Positions 17,138-26,781 of a stretch of 64,000 nt of DNA are shown here, piece by piece. Made by a program: the position numbers and the translations under genes. The stretch comes from Pontibacter korlensis (lineage in GTDB: Bacteria > Bacteroidota > Bacteroidia > Cytophagales > Hymenobacteraceae). The stretch is taken from assembly GCF_000973725.1 (NCBI RefSeq), contig NZ_CP009621.1, positions 5,325,001-5,389,000 of the forward strand, read 5' to 3'. The notes under the pieces were generated by a model. It searched no databases, was not told the origin of the DNA, and worked only from the letters and a program-made list of their open reading frames with translations. Position 1 is the first letter of the stretch; each line of letters begins with the position of its first letter.

Positions 17138-18394
17138 ATGTATAGGAATAACAAGCTAATGAGCATCAGACGAAAAACTTTCCTGGAAGAGCTAGGAGGA
17201 GAGAATATAACAGGAGTGGCGTATAAGAACGTCAATCAGAAGAAAAGCATTATTTCCTATTTCGCCAACATCGGCAACGCAACCATAGCAGAGCTGTGCA
17301 AGGAGCTTAACCTGAGTGCTCCCAAAGTTACCAACTTGGTAAATGATCTGATCACAGATGGACTAGTTCAGGATTATGGCAAAATAGAATCCACGGGGGG
17401 CAGGAAGCCAAACCTATACGGCCTTACTCCTGACTCAGGCTTTTTTTTAGGGGTGGATGTAAAAAATCACTCCATCAATATTGGCCTGACCGACCTTCAG
17501 AAGAACCTGGTTAAGATAGAAGAGCATTACCCTTATAAGTTGAGCAATGATGAGAAGTCTTTAAAAGACCTATGCAGCATCATCAATATGTTCATAAAGG
17601 ACTTACCTATCCCCAAATCTAAGATCATGGGTGTCGGAATCAACCTTTCAGGTAGGATTAGCTATGCCACCGGCTATAGCTATAGCTTTTTTCACTTCCA
17701 TGAGGACCCCTTAAGCAGGATTATTGAGTCTCAGGTAGGTATCCGGGTTTTTCTGGAAAATGATTCCAGGGCTATGGCCTATGGAGAGTTCAGCACAGGC
17801 GTGGACACAAACCATAAGCATGTGCTCTTTCTGAACCTCGACCATGGTCTGGGCTCAGGCATTATCATTAACGGGCAGCTGTATTATGGCAAGTCAGGAT
17901 ATTCAGGGGAGTTTGGGCACATGCCTGTTTTTGATAATGAGATTCTCTGCCACTGCGGGAAGAGGGGCTGCCTGGAAACAGAGGCATCTGGTTGGGCGCT
18001 TGTGCGCATGTTCAGGGAAAAGGTAGCCGAAGGCTCCTCCACCTTAGTGATGCGTGACAGAAGCAGTCCAGAGTCCATTATGCTAGAGGACATCATTAAT
18101 GCGGCCAACAACGATGATGTGCTAGCGATTGAACTAATTGCCCAGGTAGGAGAGAAAATAGGCAGGAGCGTAGCCGCCCTAATCAATATATTCAATCCTG
18201 AACTAGTTATCCTTGGCGGCAGTCTCGCTGCGACGCAGGAGTACATAAGACTGCCTGTCAAGAGCGCTGTTAACAGGTATTCATTGAGCCTGGTTAACAA
18301 TGATACCCAGTTTCAACTCTCTAGACTAGGGAACAGGGCTGGTGTTATCGGGGCATGTTTACTTGCACGCAACAGGTTACTAGATCTCGCTTAA
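17138..18394 (+). CDS. ROK-family transcriptional regulator (NagC/XylR type)
   Basis: A 418-residue regulator. Residues 35-95 form a winged helix-turn-helix (IISYFANIGNATIAELCKEL, then SAPKVTNLVNDL, then STGGRKP). Residues 104-400 form a ROK sugar-binding domain: ENDSRA (D209), the GEFGH motif with H261, and the zinc-binding C271-x-C273-x4-C278 (CHCGKRGCLE). The family binds sugars or sugar phosphates and typically represses amino-sugar or xylose genes. It stands at the edge of the large carbohydrate locus that starts at 18505, so it probably senses a product of that pathway. An alternative start is the ATG at 17159. No kinase role is implied. Confidence 0.92.
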   Translation: MYRNNKLMSIRRKTFLEELGGENITGVAYKNVNQKKSIISYFANIGNATIAELCKELNLSAPKVTNLVNDLITDGLVQDYGKIESTGGRKPNLYGLTPDSGFFLGVDVKNHSINIGLTDLQKNLVKIEEHYPYKLSNDEKSLKDLCSIINMFIKDLPIPKSKIMGVGINLSGRISYATGYSYSFFHFHEDPLSRIIESQVGIRVFLENDSRAMAYGEFSTGVDTNHKHVLFLNLDHGLGSGIIINGQLYYGKSGYSGEFGHMPVFDNEILCHCGKRGCLETEASGWALVRMFREKVAEGSSTLVMRDRSSPESIMLEDIINAANNDDVLAIELIAQVGEKIGRSVAALINIFNPELVILGGSLAATQEYIRLPVKSAVNRYSLSLVNNDTQFQLSRLGNRAGVIGACLLARNRLLDLA

Positions 18395-18420
18395 TGTGAT
18401 TTTCAGGAATTAGGGGTACC

Positions 18421-18465
18421 TAAGTAAACCTGTACCCTAAATAGTATAAGGTACAGGTTTACTTA
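18421..18465. terminator. long hairpin between ROK gene and first propeller gene
   Basis: TAAGTAAACCTGTACC and GGTACAGGTTTACTTA form a perfect 16-bp stem with a 13-base loop between two convergent genes. It lacks a T-tract, but the position fits a bidirectional terminator. Confidence 0.75.
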
Positions 18466-18504
18466 TCATTCTCTGTTGGCAGAGTTTTGCCCTTGAAAGT
18501 ACTT

Positions 18505-20550
18505 CTAGGGTTCATAGCTCCAGAGGTGTGTTCCTCTTCTAAAGTAGAGTCTGTTGTCTCTCCCGAGCGTCAGCAGGGAGGCGTTCTCTTCCAATTTTTT
18601 AACTTCCATCGTTTCAGGGTCAATGACAAACAGCTCGTCATTGGCCGTGCCGTACACCATACCGTTCGGGTGCATTACCAGAAAGGCATCGCGCCACACA
18701 AAATTATTGGCCCTCTCCTCACTGATGAGGTATAACTGGTGCCTAGTCAGCACCTTATTCTCTTCTATGCTGTAAGTAAACAGGGTCCCCCCCGCTACCC
18801 CCCAGAGTTTGCCGTCTGGAGCCACTTTAAGGCAGGTAACAGCCTTGGCCCCCGGTACAGGTACCATTTCAAGTACTTTTTTGCCACTTGTTGCGTCCCA
18901 AACAAAGAGTTTCCCTTCCTTCTCCGTCGGATGCGCCCCTATACCTCCCCAAACCGAGGTGCCTCCAAAAATCATGTTCTCCTGATGGCAAAGCGCCACA
19001 ATTGACTGGTTTTTAACTACCGCTTTGTAATCCCTGAGCTTATCAGTACCAGGATCGTACTCCAGCAGGGAGCCCCCTAGCAGGCCATATTCCGGTACCA
19101 TACCAAAGAACATCGTCCCCTTGGTAGCTGCACTTGCAACAGCGAAAGGTCTACTCTGTCCTTGTACCTGTTGAATCAGCTTGGGATTTTGCTTTGTCAT
19201 ATCCCATGGTTTTTGCGTGTCATATACATACAGCCGGCCATGAGGATATATGCCGAAAAAAATAAGGTGCCCTTGCACGGCCATCCCCTCGGTCTGGTCC
19301 AGGCCCTTCAGCGTTATTGTTTTGCCCGTAGCCGGATCAAATACCCCATGCCCTCCAGCCACATAGCCGGCAGTCCAGATACGGCCATCCGGCCCGCTCA
19401 AGATTGACTGGATCGCAATAGGCAGCTCCGGCACAGTAAGCTTTGCCACCGTAGACTTTCCCGTGGCAGGATTATACCTGACAATCTCCCTTCCCGAGGT
19501 GATCATCGACAAGCCCTGCTCACTGGACCAGTTCATAGTGATGGCCCCGGCAGTAGACATGACTTCTTTTACCTGCTCGGCTGGTTTGGCCAGATTAAGG
19601 GTATACAGCTTGCCTTTTGAAGTATAATAGACCAGCTTCTTATCCGGCGAAAGCAAGGCAGAACGCACATCCAGGGCGCCCAGCACCTGTTCTACTTTTT
19701 TGGTGTTCAGGTTGATGACCAGGCTCTTGTTTTCACTTCCGCTGGTTAACAATGCCAGAAGCCGGTCGCCCCCTTTCATACCCGCAAGCAGGCTCATGTT
19801 GTACACAAACTCATGGTCTTTGAACTCCGGAGGCAGGAACTCAGTTTTCTTCCCAGTACGCGGATCCAACTCGACCAGATGGGCATGTGAACCGACACCA
19901 GCGTATATCTTACCCGTCTTCTCATGGTACACAAGGCTTCGCACATATTTCTCACCCCCTACCATAGGTCCCTTTCCTACATCACTGAAGCCGTCCTTTG
20001 GATGGTAGCGGAAGACCCGGCACCCCGGATAGGTTGCCCCAAAAATTTCCCCGTCCTTCCCGGCAGCTAAATCCCAGAGGTAGGTTTCGCCTGGCAGGGT
20101 ATACCCCAGGTTCTCTATTTGCTGGGTACCGGGGCGGTGTTTAAACAGGTAGCCACTGGCGCTGGGCACATATAACCACCCGTCCGTAGAGACAGCCAAG
20201 TCCCATACGCCGTCGGTTTTTTCAAGTGGCAGGTCCACCACTAGTTTATTCGTCTGCACGTCATATCCCAGCAGGTGCGCCGGCTCCCCACGCACTACAG
20301 TATAGGCCATCTCGCGCCCCTGGTCGTCTTTGGCAAATACGCTTCCCTGAATGGCGGCGGCTCCCACCTGAGGACCCAAGTCTGTAAACTTTCCGACTCC
20401 AGGTTTAGCTTCTGCTGCTGCCTCTTTGTCTAAGGCGCTGTTCCTTGCCTTGGGCTCCGTGGCCGTGTGTGCAGTTTGCTCTACTTGCCCCCAAAGCGGA
20501 AAGCTACAGAGAACAAGTCCTAAGCCGTATAAGAGAACGTGTTTCTTCAT
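18505..20550 (-). CDS. secreted beta-propeller protein, paralogue 1
   Basis: A 681-residue exported protein with a signal peptide (MKKHVLLYGLGLVLCSFPLWG) and an Ala/Glu-rich linker to about residue 50. The rest is made of propeller-like repeats of the form DG-x-W/LY-x(n)-D-x-x-TGK. The strongest block, TYPGCRVFRYHPKDGFSDVG, is shared almost unchanged with the paralogues at 27877 and 49650. No Asp-box (SxDxGxTW) of sialidases and no known lyase signature is visible. It lies 177 bases behind the SusD gene at 20728 in the same direction, so it is the last gene of that uptake unit. Function unknown; a glycan-binding, lyase or hydrolase role is inferred from context. Confidence 0.8.
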   Translation of the reverse strand: MKKHVLLYGLGLVLCSFPLWGQVEQTAHTATEPKARNSALDKEAAAEAKPGVGKFTDLGPQVGAAAIQGSVFAKDDQGREMAYTVVRGEPAHLLGYDVQTNKLVVDLPLEKTDGVWDLAVSTDGWLYVPSASGYLFKHRPGTQQIENLGYTLPGETYLWDLAAGKDGEIFGATYPGCRVFRYHPKDGFSDVGKGPMVGGEKYVRSLVYHEKTGKIYAGVGSHAHLVELDPRTGKKTEFLPPEFKDHEFVYNMSLLAGMKGGDRLLALLTSGSENKSLVINLNTKKVEQVLGALDVRSALLSPDKKLVYYTSKGKLYTLNLAKPAEQVKEVMSTAGAITMNWSSEQGLSMITSGREIVRYNPATGKSTVAKLTVPELPIAIQSILSGPDGRIWTAGYVAGGHGVFDPATGKTITLKGLDQTEGMAVQGHLIFFGIYPHGRLYVYDTQKPWDMTKQNPKLIQQVQGQSRPFAVASAATKGTMFFGMVPEYGLLGGSLLEYDPGTDKLRDYKAVVKNQSIVALCHQENMIFGGTSVWGGIGAHPTEKEGKLFVWDATSGKKVLEMVPVPGAKAVTCLKVAPDGKLWGVAGGTLFTYSIEENKVLTRHQLYLISEERANNFVWRDAFLVMHPNGMVYGTANDELFVIDPETMEVKKLEENASLLTLGRDNRLYFRRGTHLWSYEP

Positions 20551-20648
20551 ACCTAATCATTTTGTGTGATGTTGTACCCAAGACTGGGTGACTGCTGTAA
20601 GGTGTACCCATACTTTATATTACCCGGGCAAATGCCACTTAAAAGAAT

Positions 20649-20695
20649 TTCCTGCCCCGGAGGTAGCCCTGCAGACTACGCCACCAGGGCAGGAA
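20649..20695 (-). terminator. intercistronic hairpin between SusD and propeller genes
   Basis: TTCCTGCCCCGG pairs with CCAGGGCAGGAA (one mismatch). It lies between the SusD gene and the downstream propeller gene and is followed on the minus strand by a T-rich stretch, so it may act as an attenuator. Confidence 0.55.
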
Positions 20696-20727
20696 TCCTT
20701 TATAAGTTAAAAGCTACTGTTGTTTAG

Positions 20728-22206
20728 CTAGTACCCTGGATTCTGCGTTAACACACCTGGTGCTGACTGGTCAATCTGGCGCTGTGGAATGGGGAAGTAC
20801 TTTAAATGCTCCTCCGGGGTCAGGCTTACCGCCAGGGCCGTTTGCGTATTGTTGTTAAACCCTCTCTCCTCTCTGGTAAGGTTCATATACCTGCCCGTGC
20901 GCACCAAGTCCAACCAGCGCTCGTTTTCATAGGCAAACTCCAACTGACGTTCCAGCAAAAGTTTATCATAGAAGGCCTCCTTACTTGAAATGTCGTCCAA
21001 AGTATAATTATGGTCCGTACCCCCGAACGCCCGTTCCCGCACCTTGTTCAGTTGAGCAAGCGCCTGATCCGGCTGCCCCAGTTCATACAGCGTCTCGGCA
21101 TAGAGCAATACCACATCGGCAAAACGTATCACCGGCAAGTCCAACCCGGAAGAACTGTAGGTATGAGGTACGGCATACTTGTTTACATAAGGATACCAGA
21201 TGGGTGGGTTGTTCGGGGTGGAAGGAGGCGTCCAAAACTCATTTATGGTAGCTGCCTTCCGGGTGTCTCCCTCCTGGTACTGCTTGTGCAGGCTCCAGGA
21301 AGGCAGTGCCACTTCGTTACCGCGAGACACTACCCCAATGGCGCCGCTGTTAGGAATAAAGGCTGTGGACAATGCATGGCCATTTGATCCATCAACATAC
21401 CTGATGCTGAAGATAACCTCACTGTTATCCTCGGTTTCCAGTTTCCAGAGCGATGCAAAATCGTTCACCAAACCATACCCTGGAAACTCGTTCAGGAATT
21501 GCTCCAAATAGGTCTTGGCATTATTCCAGTCCTTCTGGTAGACGTACACTTTTGCCAGCAGCGCCACTGCTGCCGCCTTGCTGGCCCTACCCTTGGCGAT
21601 GTTGGCTTGCAAAGGCAGCCTTGTGATCGCCTCTTTCAGGTCCTCCTCAATCAGGTCATAAACCTCGCTTTCTGAGGCCCTGCCTATAGTTCTGGACTCT
21701 TCAATCTTGGAAATGGTTGCCGTAATTTTAGGCACGCCACCAAAGACCCTCACCAGATCAAAGTAGAACAGGGCCCGCATGAACTTCGCCTCCCCAATCA
21801 ACTGGTCTTTCTGCCCATTGGCGTAATCAACCGGCTTGTCAATGTTGCCCAGCACAGCATTAGCCCGGAAAATGCCGTTGTAGGAGTTTTCCCAGTAGTT
21901 GGCCACCTGCGGGTTATCGGGTGTGAAGGCCAGCAGATCCGCTTCGTTTGCCCCTGCCACCGCCGTGTTGTTAGACATGTACAGGTTGTCGCTGGGCATT
22001 TCCAAGATCAGGTAGTCGTTGGGCTTGCGGACCTGCAGGCGGTTGTATACACCTAGCATGGCCAGGTCTAGGTCCTTGGCATTATTGAAGGCATTCACCT
22101 CTGTTAGGGCCGAAGGAGGCGTCATTTCCAGCAACTCGTCGTGGCAACTGCTCAATACTAGTGCTAGGCACACGCCGCCTATGGAAGTATATATCGTTCT
22201 TTTCAT
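20728..22206 (-). CDS. SusD-like surface glycan-binding lipoprotein 1
   Basis: A 492-residue RagB/SusD protein. The lipobox VLSSC is followed by HDELLEMTPPSALTEVNAFNN, the usual SusD opening. The TPR helices contain KFMRALFYFDLVRVFGGVP (about 140), a near-universal SusD signature, and the C-terminus has LVRTGRYMNL and YFPIPQRQIDQSAPGVLTQN. It is a surface lipoprotein that caps the SusC channel and captures glycan. It follows its SusC partner by 17 bases. The bound glycan cannot be read from the sequence. Confidence 0.96.
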   Translation of the reverse strand: MKRTIYTSIGGVCLALVLSSCHDELLEMTPPSALTEVNAFNNAKDLDLAMLGVYNRLQVRKPNDYLILEMPSDNLYMSNNTAVAGANEADLLAFTPDNPQVANYWENSYNGIFRANAVLGNIDKPVDYANGQKDQLIGEAKFMRALFYFDLVRVFGGVPKITATISKIEESRTIGRASESEVYDLIEEDLKEAITRLPLQANIAKGRASKAAAVALLAKVYVYQKDWNNAKTYLEQFLNEFPGYGLVNDFASLWKLETEDNSEVIFSIRYVDGSNGHALSTAFIPNSGAIGVVSRGNEVALPSWSLHKQYQEGDTRKAATINEFWTPPSTPNNPPIWYPYVNKYAVPHTYSSSGLDLPVIRFADVVLLYAETLYELGQPDQALAQLNKVRERAFGGTDHNYTLDDISSKEAFYDKLLLERQLEFAYENERWLDLVRTGRYMNLTREERGFNNNTQTALAVSLTPEEHLKYFPIPQRQIDQSAPGVLTQNPGY

Positions 22207-22223
22207 TTCGCTTCTAGAAAAAT

Positions 22224-25200
22224 TTAAAAACTCAGGTTCACACCAAACGTCACGACACGGTTAACTGGCTCAGAGCCGTTGTTAAAGCCAGGTCGGCTAT
22301 TTACCCCTCCGATCTCGCCAGCGGTAAAGCCTTCCGGGTTATAGCCGTGGAAGCCCTTTTTGGTCAACATCAGCAGGTTGCTCACTGAAGTATAAAGGCG
22401 GAGGTTATCCATGCGCAGCTGATCCGTGATAGAACGAGGCAGGGTGTAGCCCAGGTTCAGGTTACGGATGGTCAGGAAGGAGGCATCCTCGATGTACACG
22501 TCAGCAGAAGTCTGGTAGGTCAGCATGCTCAGCGCACTGGCAGGCATTTTACCGTCTCCCGGCTCAGCCTCAGACCACCACTGTGTTTCCACCAGCGAGC
22601 GGCGCATGGCCCCGGCCAGGGCACCCTGGTAGTACTCGTTCTCGAAGTTATACATCTTGGCCCCTAGTGAAGCTTGCATGGCAATGCTTAGGTCAAAGCT
22701 TTTCCATGCGAAGTTGTTCACCATGCCCATGATCAGCTTGGGTTGGAAGTTGCCAAGTACAACCCTATCCTCGGGTGTGATTTCTCCGTCCCCGTTTACA
22801 TCCGCAAACTTTGTGTTACCAGGTTTAGAACCCGCTCTGACAGGCGAGTTGGTTACATCTTCCGCGTTCTGCAGCACACCGATGGCTCTGTAGCCGTAGT
22901 AGGAGAACATCGGCTCGCCAACCTTCAGGATCCAGCTCATGCCATAAGTATCGGTAAAGATTCTTTCCTCTACTCCGCCAAGGCTTACCACCTCGTTTCT
23001 GTTGCGGGCCAGGTTAAAGTCCGTCTCCCAGGTAAAGGCCCCTACCAAGTTCTTGGTATTGAGCTCCACCTCAAAACCGTTGTTTCTGATTTCACCAATG
23101 TTTGAGATTGCATCGTTGAAGCCGGTAATGGCCGGGATACCTACAAAGTATAAAAGGTCGGTGGTTCGCTTGTCATAAAAGTCAACGACAACGTTAAGGC
23201 GGTTATCGAACAGGCCTAGCTCTACTCCCACATCATAGCTGTTGGTCTTCTCCCACTTCAGCTCAGGATTGCCGAAGGATACCTGTGCCTGTCCTTTCGC
23301 CAGTTGGTTATTTGGCGAGTAACTCACGCTACCCACGCGGCCCAGGTAATCAAAATCGCCGATGTTGAAGTTACCGGTGGCACCATAGCTAGCACGCAGC
23401 TTCAGGTTACTGATGGCCGGGATCGCCTCCATGAAGTTCTCCTCAGATACTCTCCAGGCAACCGAAGCAGACGGGAAATACCCCCACTTGTTGTTCGGTC
23501 CAAAGCGTGAACTGCCATCTGCTCTGACCGAGCCGGAGAACAGATACTTATCCTTATAGCCATACTGCAGGCGGGTGAAGTATGACACCAGGCCCCACTG
23601 TGATTTAGAGGTACTCGTGGCTCCAGGGTTGATAATGGCATTGTTCAGCGTCTCAATGATATCATTGTTAAAGCTGCCTGCTACTGCCCCCATGGTGGCG
23701 TAGCGGTTTGTATACTTCTGATAAGAGGCACCTGCTATCCCATTCAAAGAATGTATATCCTTGAAAGTTTTATCATAGCTGAGCACGTTCTCATTTACCA
23801 AGTTAATGTTCCTCGCATCGGCTGAGGAACCCGAGGAAACTCCAGCGTTTGAGGCGTAGGATGCTTGGAAGGCTTCGACGGTGTTGTAAGAGACATTGGT
23901 ACCTACGGAAGATTTGAAGTTCAGACCTTCCATCAGCCTTAGGCCTATATACGCCTCCCCAATATTATTCATGGTGGAGGAGTAATAGGAGGAGCCGTTA
24001 AGGATGGCCAAGGGGTTCACACCGCCCGTTACCACCACGCCCCAGTAGTCACGCGCCTTTGGATAGGTCCCGTCTGGATTTTGCAGGGCCACAAATGGCG
24101 GGTATTTTACCAGCGGGTTTATGTCCAGGGGCGAATAGCGGCGGTTAGAGAAACTGGGGTTGATGTTAAAGCCCACGTTAACGGCCGCATTCACCTTTAC
24201 ATCCAAATTTGCCCGCACTGAGTAGTTCTTGTACCAGGTGTTGCGCAAGGTGCCCTGCTCATTCTTGTATCCCCCGGATACATAGTACTTCACATTATCC
24301 GTGCCGCCGCTCACCGAGAGGTTATAGTTCTGCATTGGAGCGGTGCGCAGTACCTCATCCTGCCAAATAACGTTGTTCTCCTTGATCGCCGGGTTCACCT
24401 GGTATTGTGCCGGACGACGATCATCTCCCCACACCGGGATAGAAGGGTCTCCACCAGCCCATACAAACTCACGGTTCTGGTAGCGCACCACGTAATCGTA
24501 ATACTCCTGCCCGGTTATCCAGTCCTCGTGCCCCATTGCTTTGGAGAAGCCGCTGTAGGCATTGAAGTTAAGCTTTGGTTTGCCCGACTTTCCTTTTTTG
24601 GTCGTTACGATAACCACACCACCTGCACCTCTGGAACCATAAATGGCCGCCGAAGAAGCATCCTTCAGGACCTCAATCGACTCCACATCATTCATGTTGA
24701 TACTCTCCAGGTTACCACCCGGAAATCCATCTATCACCACCAGCGGATCATTACCGGCACTGATGGAGCCAGCTCCGCGCACGCGGATAATTGGGGCTGC
24801 ACCCGGTATACTTCGGTTCTGGGTAATGTTCACACCGGCCAGTCTGCCTGCCAGTGCCGCCTCAGGCCGTCCGGCCGGAATCTGGTCCAGCTTAGTGTTT
24901 TCGACCCTGCTAACAGCTGCCGTTACAGAGCTCTTCTTAACCGTACCATAACCGATCACCACTACTTCCTCCAGCGCTTTGGCGTCATCGGCCAGGCTTA
25001 CATTGACGGTTCCGGGACCATTAACAGGCACCTCCTGGGTAACCATACCTATAAAGGAGAAAACCAAAATACCAGGCTTATCAGGAACACTTAATGTATA
25101 GTTACCCCCGGCATCGGTGGAGGTGCCCAGGGAGGTGCCCTTCAGCACAACGGTTACCCCAGGCAGAGGCTCCCCATTCCTAGCAACAACCTTTCCGGAT

Positions 25201-25334
25201 ATAACCCATTCCGGAAGTACAAAGTCTGGGGTTAACGGGGTTTCTGTGTCCCGGCTGTAAACAGCAGAGGCAGAGAAACACAGAAATAGGATGGCAAACC
25301 CCCTTCGCCACCGCTGGATGAACGTTTTTCTCAT
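22224..25334 (-). CDS. SusC-like TonB-dependent outer-membrane transporter 1
   Basis: A 1036-residue SusC/RagA protein. After the signal peptide comes a carboxypeptidase-D-like domain (SGKVVARNGEPLPGVTVVLK, about 46-125), then the TonB box/plug (EEVVVIGYGTVKKSSVTAAV, VIDGFPGG, VLKDASSAAIYGSRGAGGVV), then the 22-strand barrel ending in a Phe (VNRVVTFGVNLSF). It imports oligosaccharides with energy from TonB. It begins a SusC-SusD-propeller unit preceded by more than 500 bases without a gene. Confidence 0.97.
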   Translation of the reverse strand: MRKTFIQRWRRGFAILFLCFSASAVYSRDTETPLTPDFVLPEWVISGKVVARNGEPLPGVTVVLKGTSLGTSTDAGGNYTLSVPDKPGILVFSFIGMVTQEVPVNGPGTVNVSLADDAKALEEVVVIGYGTVKKSSVTAAVSRVENTKLDQIPAGRPEAALAGRLAGVNITQNRSIPGAAPIIRVRGAGSISAGNDPLVVIDGFPGGNLESINMNDVESIEVLKDASSAAIYGSRGAGGVVIVTTKKGKSGKPKLNFNAYSGFSKAMGHEDWITGQEYYDYVVRYQNREFVWAGGDPSIPVWGDDRRPAQYQVNPAIKENNVIWQDEVLRTAPMQNYNLSVSGGTDNVKYYVSGGYKNEQGTLRNTWYKNYSVRANLDVKVNAAVNVGFNINPSFSNRRYSPLDINPLVKYPPFVALQNPDGTYPKARDYWGVVVTGGVNPLAILNGSSYYSSTMNNIGEAYIGLRLMEGLNFKSSVGTNVSYNTVEAFQASYASNAGVSSGSSADARNINLVNENVLSYDKTFKDIHSLNGIAGASYQKYTNRYATMGAVAGSFNNDIIETLNNAIINPGATSTSKSQWGLVSYFTRLQYGYKDKYLFSGSVRADGSSRFGPNNKWGYFPSASVAWRVSEENFMEAIPAISNLKLRASYGATGNFNIGDFDYLGRVGSVSYSPNNQLAKGQAQVSFGNPELKWEKTNSYDVGVELGLFDNRLNVVVDFYDKRTTDLLYFVGIPAITGFNDAISNIGEIRNNGFEVELNTKNLVGAFTWETDFNLARNRNEVVSLGGVEERIFTDTYGMSWILKVGEPMFSYYGYRAIGVLQNAEDVTNSPVRAGSKPGNTKFADVNGDGEITPEDRVVLGNFQPKLIMGMVNNFAWKSFDLSIAMQASLGAKMYNFENEYYQGALAGAMRRSLVETQWWSEAEPGDGKMPASALSMLTYQTSADVYIEDASFLTIRNLNLGYTLPRSITDQLRMDNLRLYTSVSNLLMLTKKGFHGYNPEGFTAGEIGGVNSRPGFNNGSEPVNRVVTFGVNLSF

Positions 25335-25857
25335 ATTCTGGCAATTATTAAGAGTTGATGTTTATCAGAAAAAACAATAATCTATAATGCCTCAAGAATA
25401 GAAAACGACTACAGCAGTCTTGCCAAACCACACTTTCCCAGTTTCCTTGATCTTGGTATTTCCCCAGGCTTATTCCTGTCAGCAGCCTTCTTTGGAGTAT
25501 AAATGCACGGCTGCCACTGCATCAGTTAATGAATATTCCTTGCGTCAGGAAAATCCACCACGCGCTATAAGCCAAAAAACAGTATATCTTCTCTTGTCAC
25601 TTTTTCCGGAAGGCGCTGGACTTAGCGTAGCAACCAAATACAAACCAGCCAAGAGTACACCTGCACCGTCACACTTCAACTCGAGTACCAGCGTAGTGGT
25701 AAGCGATTTGAAATTTTGCTTTGTCCTACTACAGTTTTTTATTAACCATTTTTTAAGCTGTGTATACCTTGTAAAAGTTTAACTTTTCGTAGCGCATCGC
25801 TCAAGGATCATGTAGAGGAACCGCTTCTAATCCAAAGTATTTGCATGATCAACGAGC
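25335..25857. other. promoter region of the first SusC unit
   Basis: About 520 bases between the esterase gene end and the SusC start. It is the probable promoter region for SusC transcription on the minus strand. An open frame of 120 codons on the plus strand (25420-25782) has no family resemblance and I consider it accidental. Confidence 0.5.
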
Positions 25858-26580
25858 TTATTCTCTGTTAACCTTTCTACTCAGGAGCCCCGGGAAGTTA
25901 TCGCCTTGCGCTGTGCCAGCTCCTGTCATATAGCTACCGTAGGTCATGCTATCGCCAAAACAGACAATCTTCTTTTCACCTTTCAGAAGATCGTTTTTCG
26001 CCAGGTAAGCGTGGATGGTTTCGGCAATCAATTGGTAGCCTTCTTTTGTGGGATGAATCCCATCGGGCTTGCCAAGGTTTTTCTCGTTGATAAGCAGCGA
26101 ATGTTCTTCCCGGTTAGGCGATCCTGCTGCTTTAAACAAAGTATTCAGGTCTATGAAATGCAAGTTGTTTTCACCTGCAAGGGTTCTGATGATCGCCCCA
26201 GCTTTCTCCATCTTCACATTCAGGTCTTCGGAGTAAAGCCGGCGGTCGTGCCGCCCGAGCACATACCCTGTATCAACCGGCGGCGGGGCCAGTAACACGA
26301 TATCGGCCCCTTGTGCTTTCATCTTTTTGATAAGGGATAAACAGTTCTCTTTATACTCCTTATAATCCACCAGCTTATGGGAGTTAACCATATCATTTGT
26401 GCCCACCATCATGATGACTAAGTCTGGCTGTTCGGCCAGTACATCCTGGTCTACCCGCTGCAGCAAATCTCTGGTGTTATTGCCAGGCACCCCTTTGTTA
26501 AGTATAACATGCTGCGAGGAGGCAGGCCCCGGGATGGAGGCAAAAAAGAGCAACAGGACGATGTACTTTAGCTGGCTCAT
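25858..26580 (-). CDS. secreted SGNH/GDSL esterase with circularly permuted motif order
   Basis: A 240-residue protein with a signal peptide (1-22). The family blocks are present but rotated: block II with G33 (NKGVPGNNTRDLL) comes first, then block III GTND (60-63, N62), then block V D173-x-x-H176 (DGIHPTKEGY), and last block I G209-D-S211-M (IVCFGDSMTYG). In ordinary SGNH hydrolases the GDS serine is near the N-terminus. Here residue 240 would join residue 24 to give a standard fold. All catalytic residues (S211, D173, H176, oxyanion G33 and N62) are kept, so it should be an active periplasmic carbohydrate esterase, for example removing acetyl groups. It is the last gene of the oxidoreductase operon. 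Confidence 0.85.
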   Translation of the reverse strand: MSQLKYIVLLLFFASIPGPASSQHVILNKGVPGNNTRDLLQRVDQDVLAEQPDLVIMMVGTNDMVNSHKLVDYKEYKENCLSLIKKMKAQGADIVLLAPPPVDTGYVLGRHDRRLYSEDLNVKMEKAGAIIRTLAGENNLHFIDLNTLFKAAGSPNREEHSLLINEKNLGKPDGIHPTKEGYQLIAETIHAYLAKNDLLKGEKKIVCFGDSMTYGSYMTGAGTAQGDNFPGLLSRKVNRE

Positions 26581-26781
26581 AGCGTGTAAACAGATTTAGA
26601 AATACTCGTTATTTGCTGTACTTGAGGTTTTTCCTCCACCCGCCGCATCAAAGACGCACAATTTTACGGTGGTCCTTTCTGTCATCGGCAGCAATGCTAA
26701 ACAAGGAAAGCGACACAACGGAAAAGAGCTAAAAATCTGCTATCCGTTACGGTGTTGCTCTGTGATTCTTCAATCAACTTG

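Noticed and set aside
25420..25782. 120-codon open frame upstream of the SusC gene
   Set aside because: No family pattern, no ribosome site, and it lies antisense within the expected promoter region.
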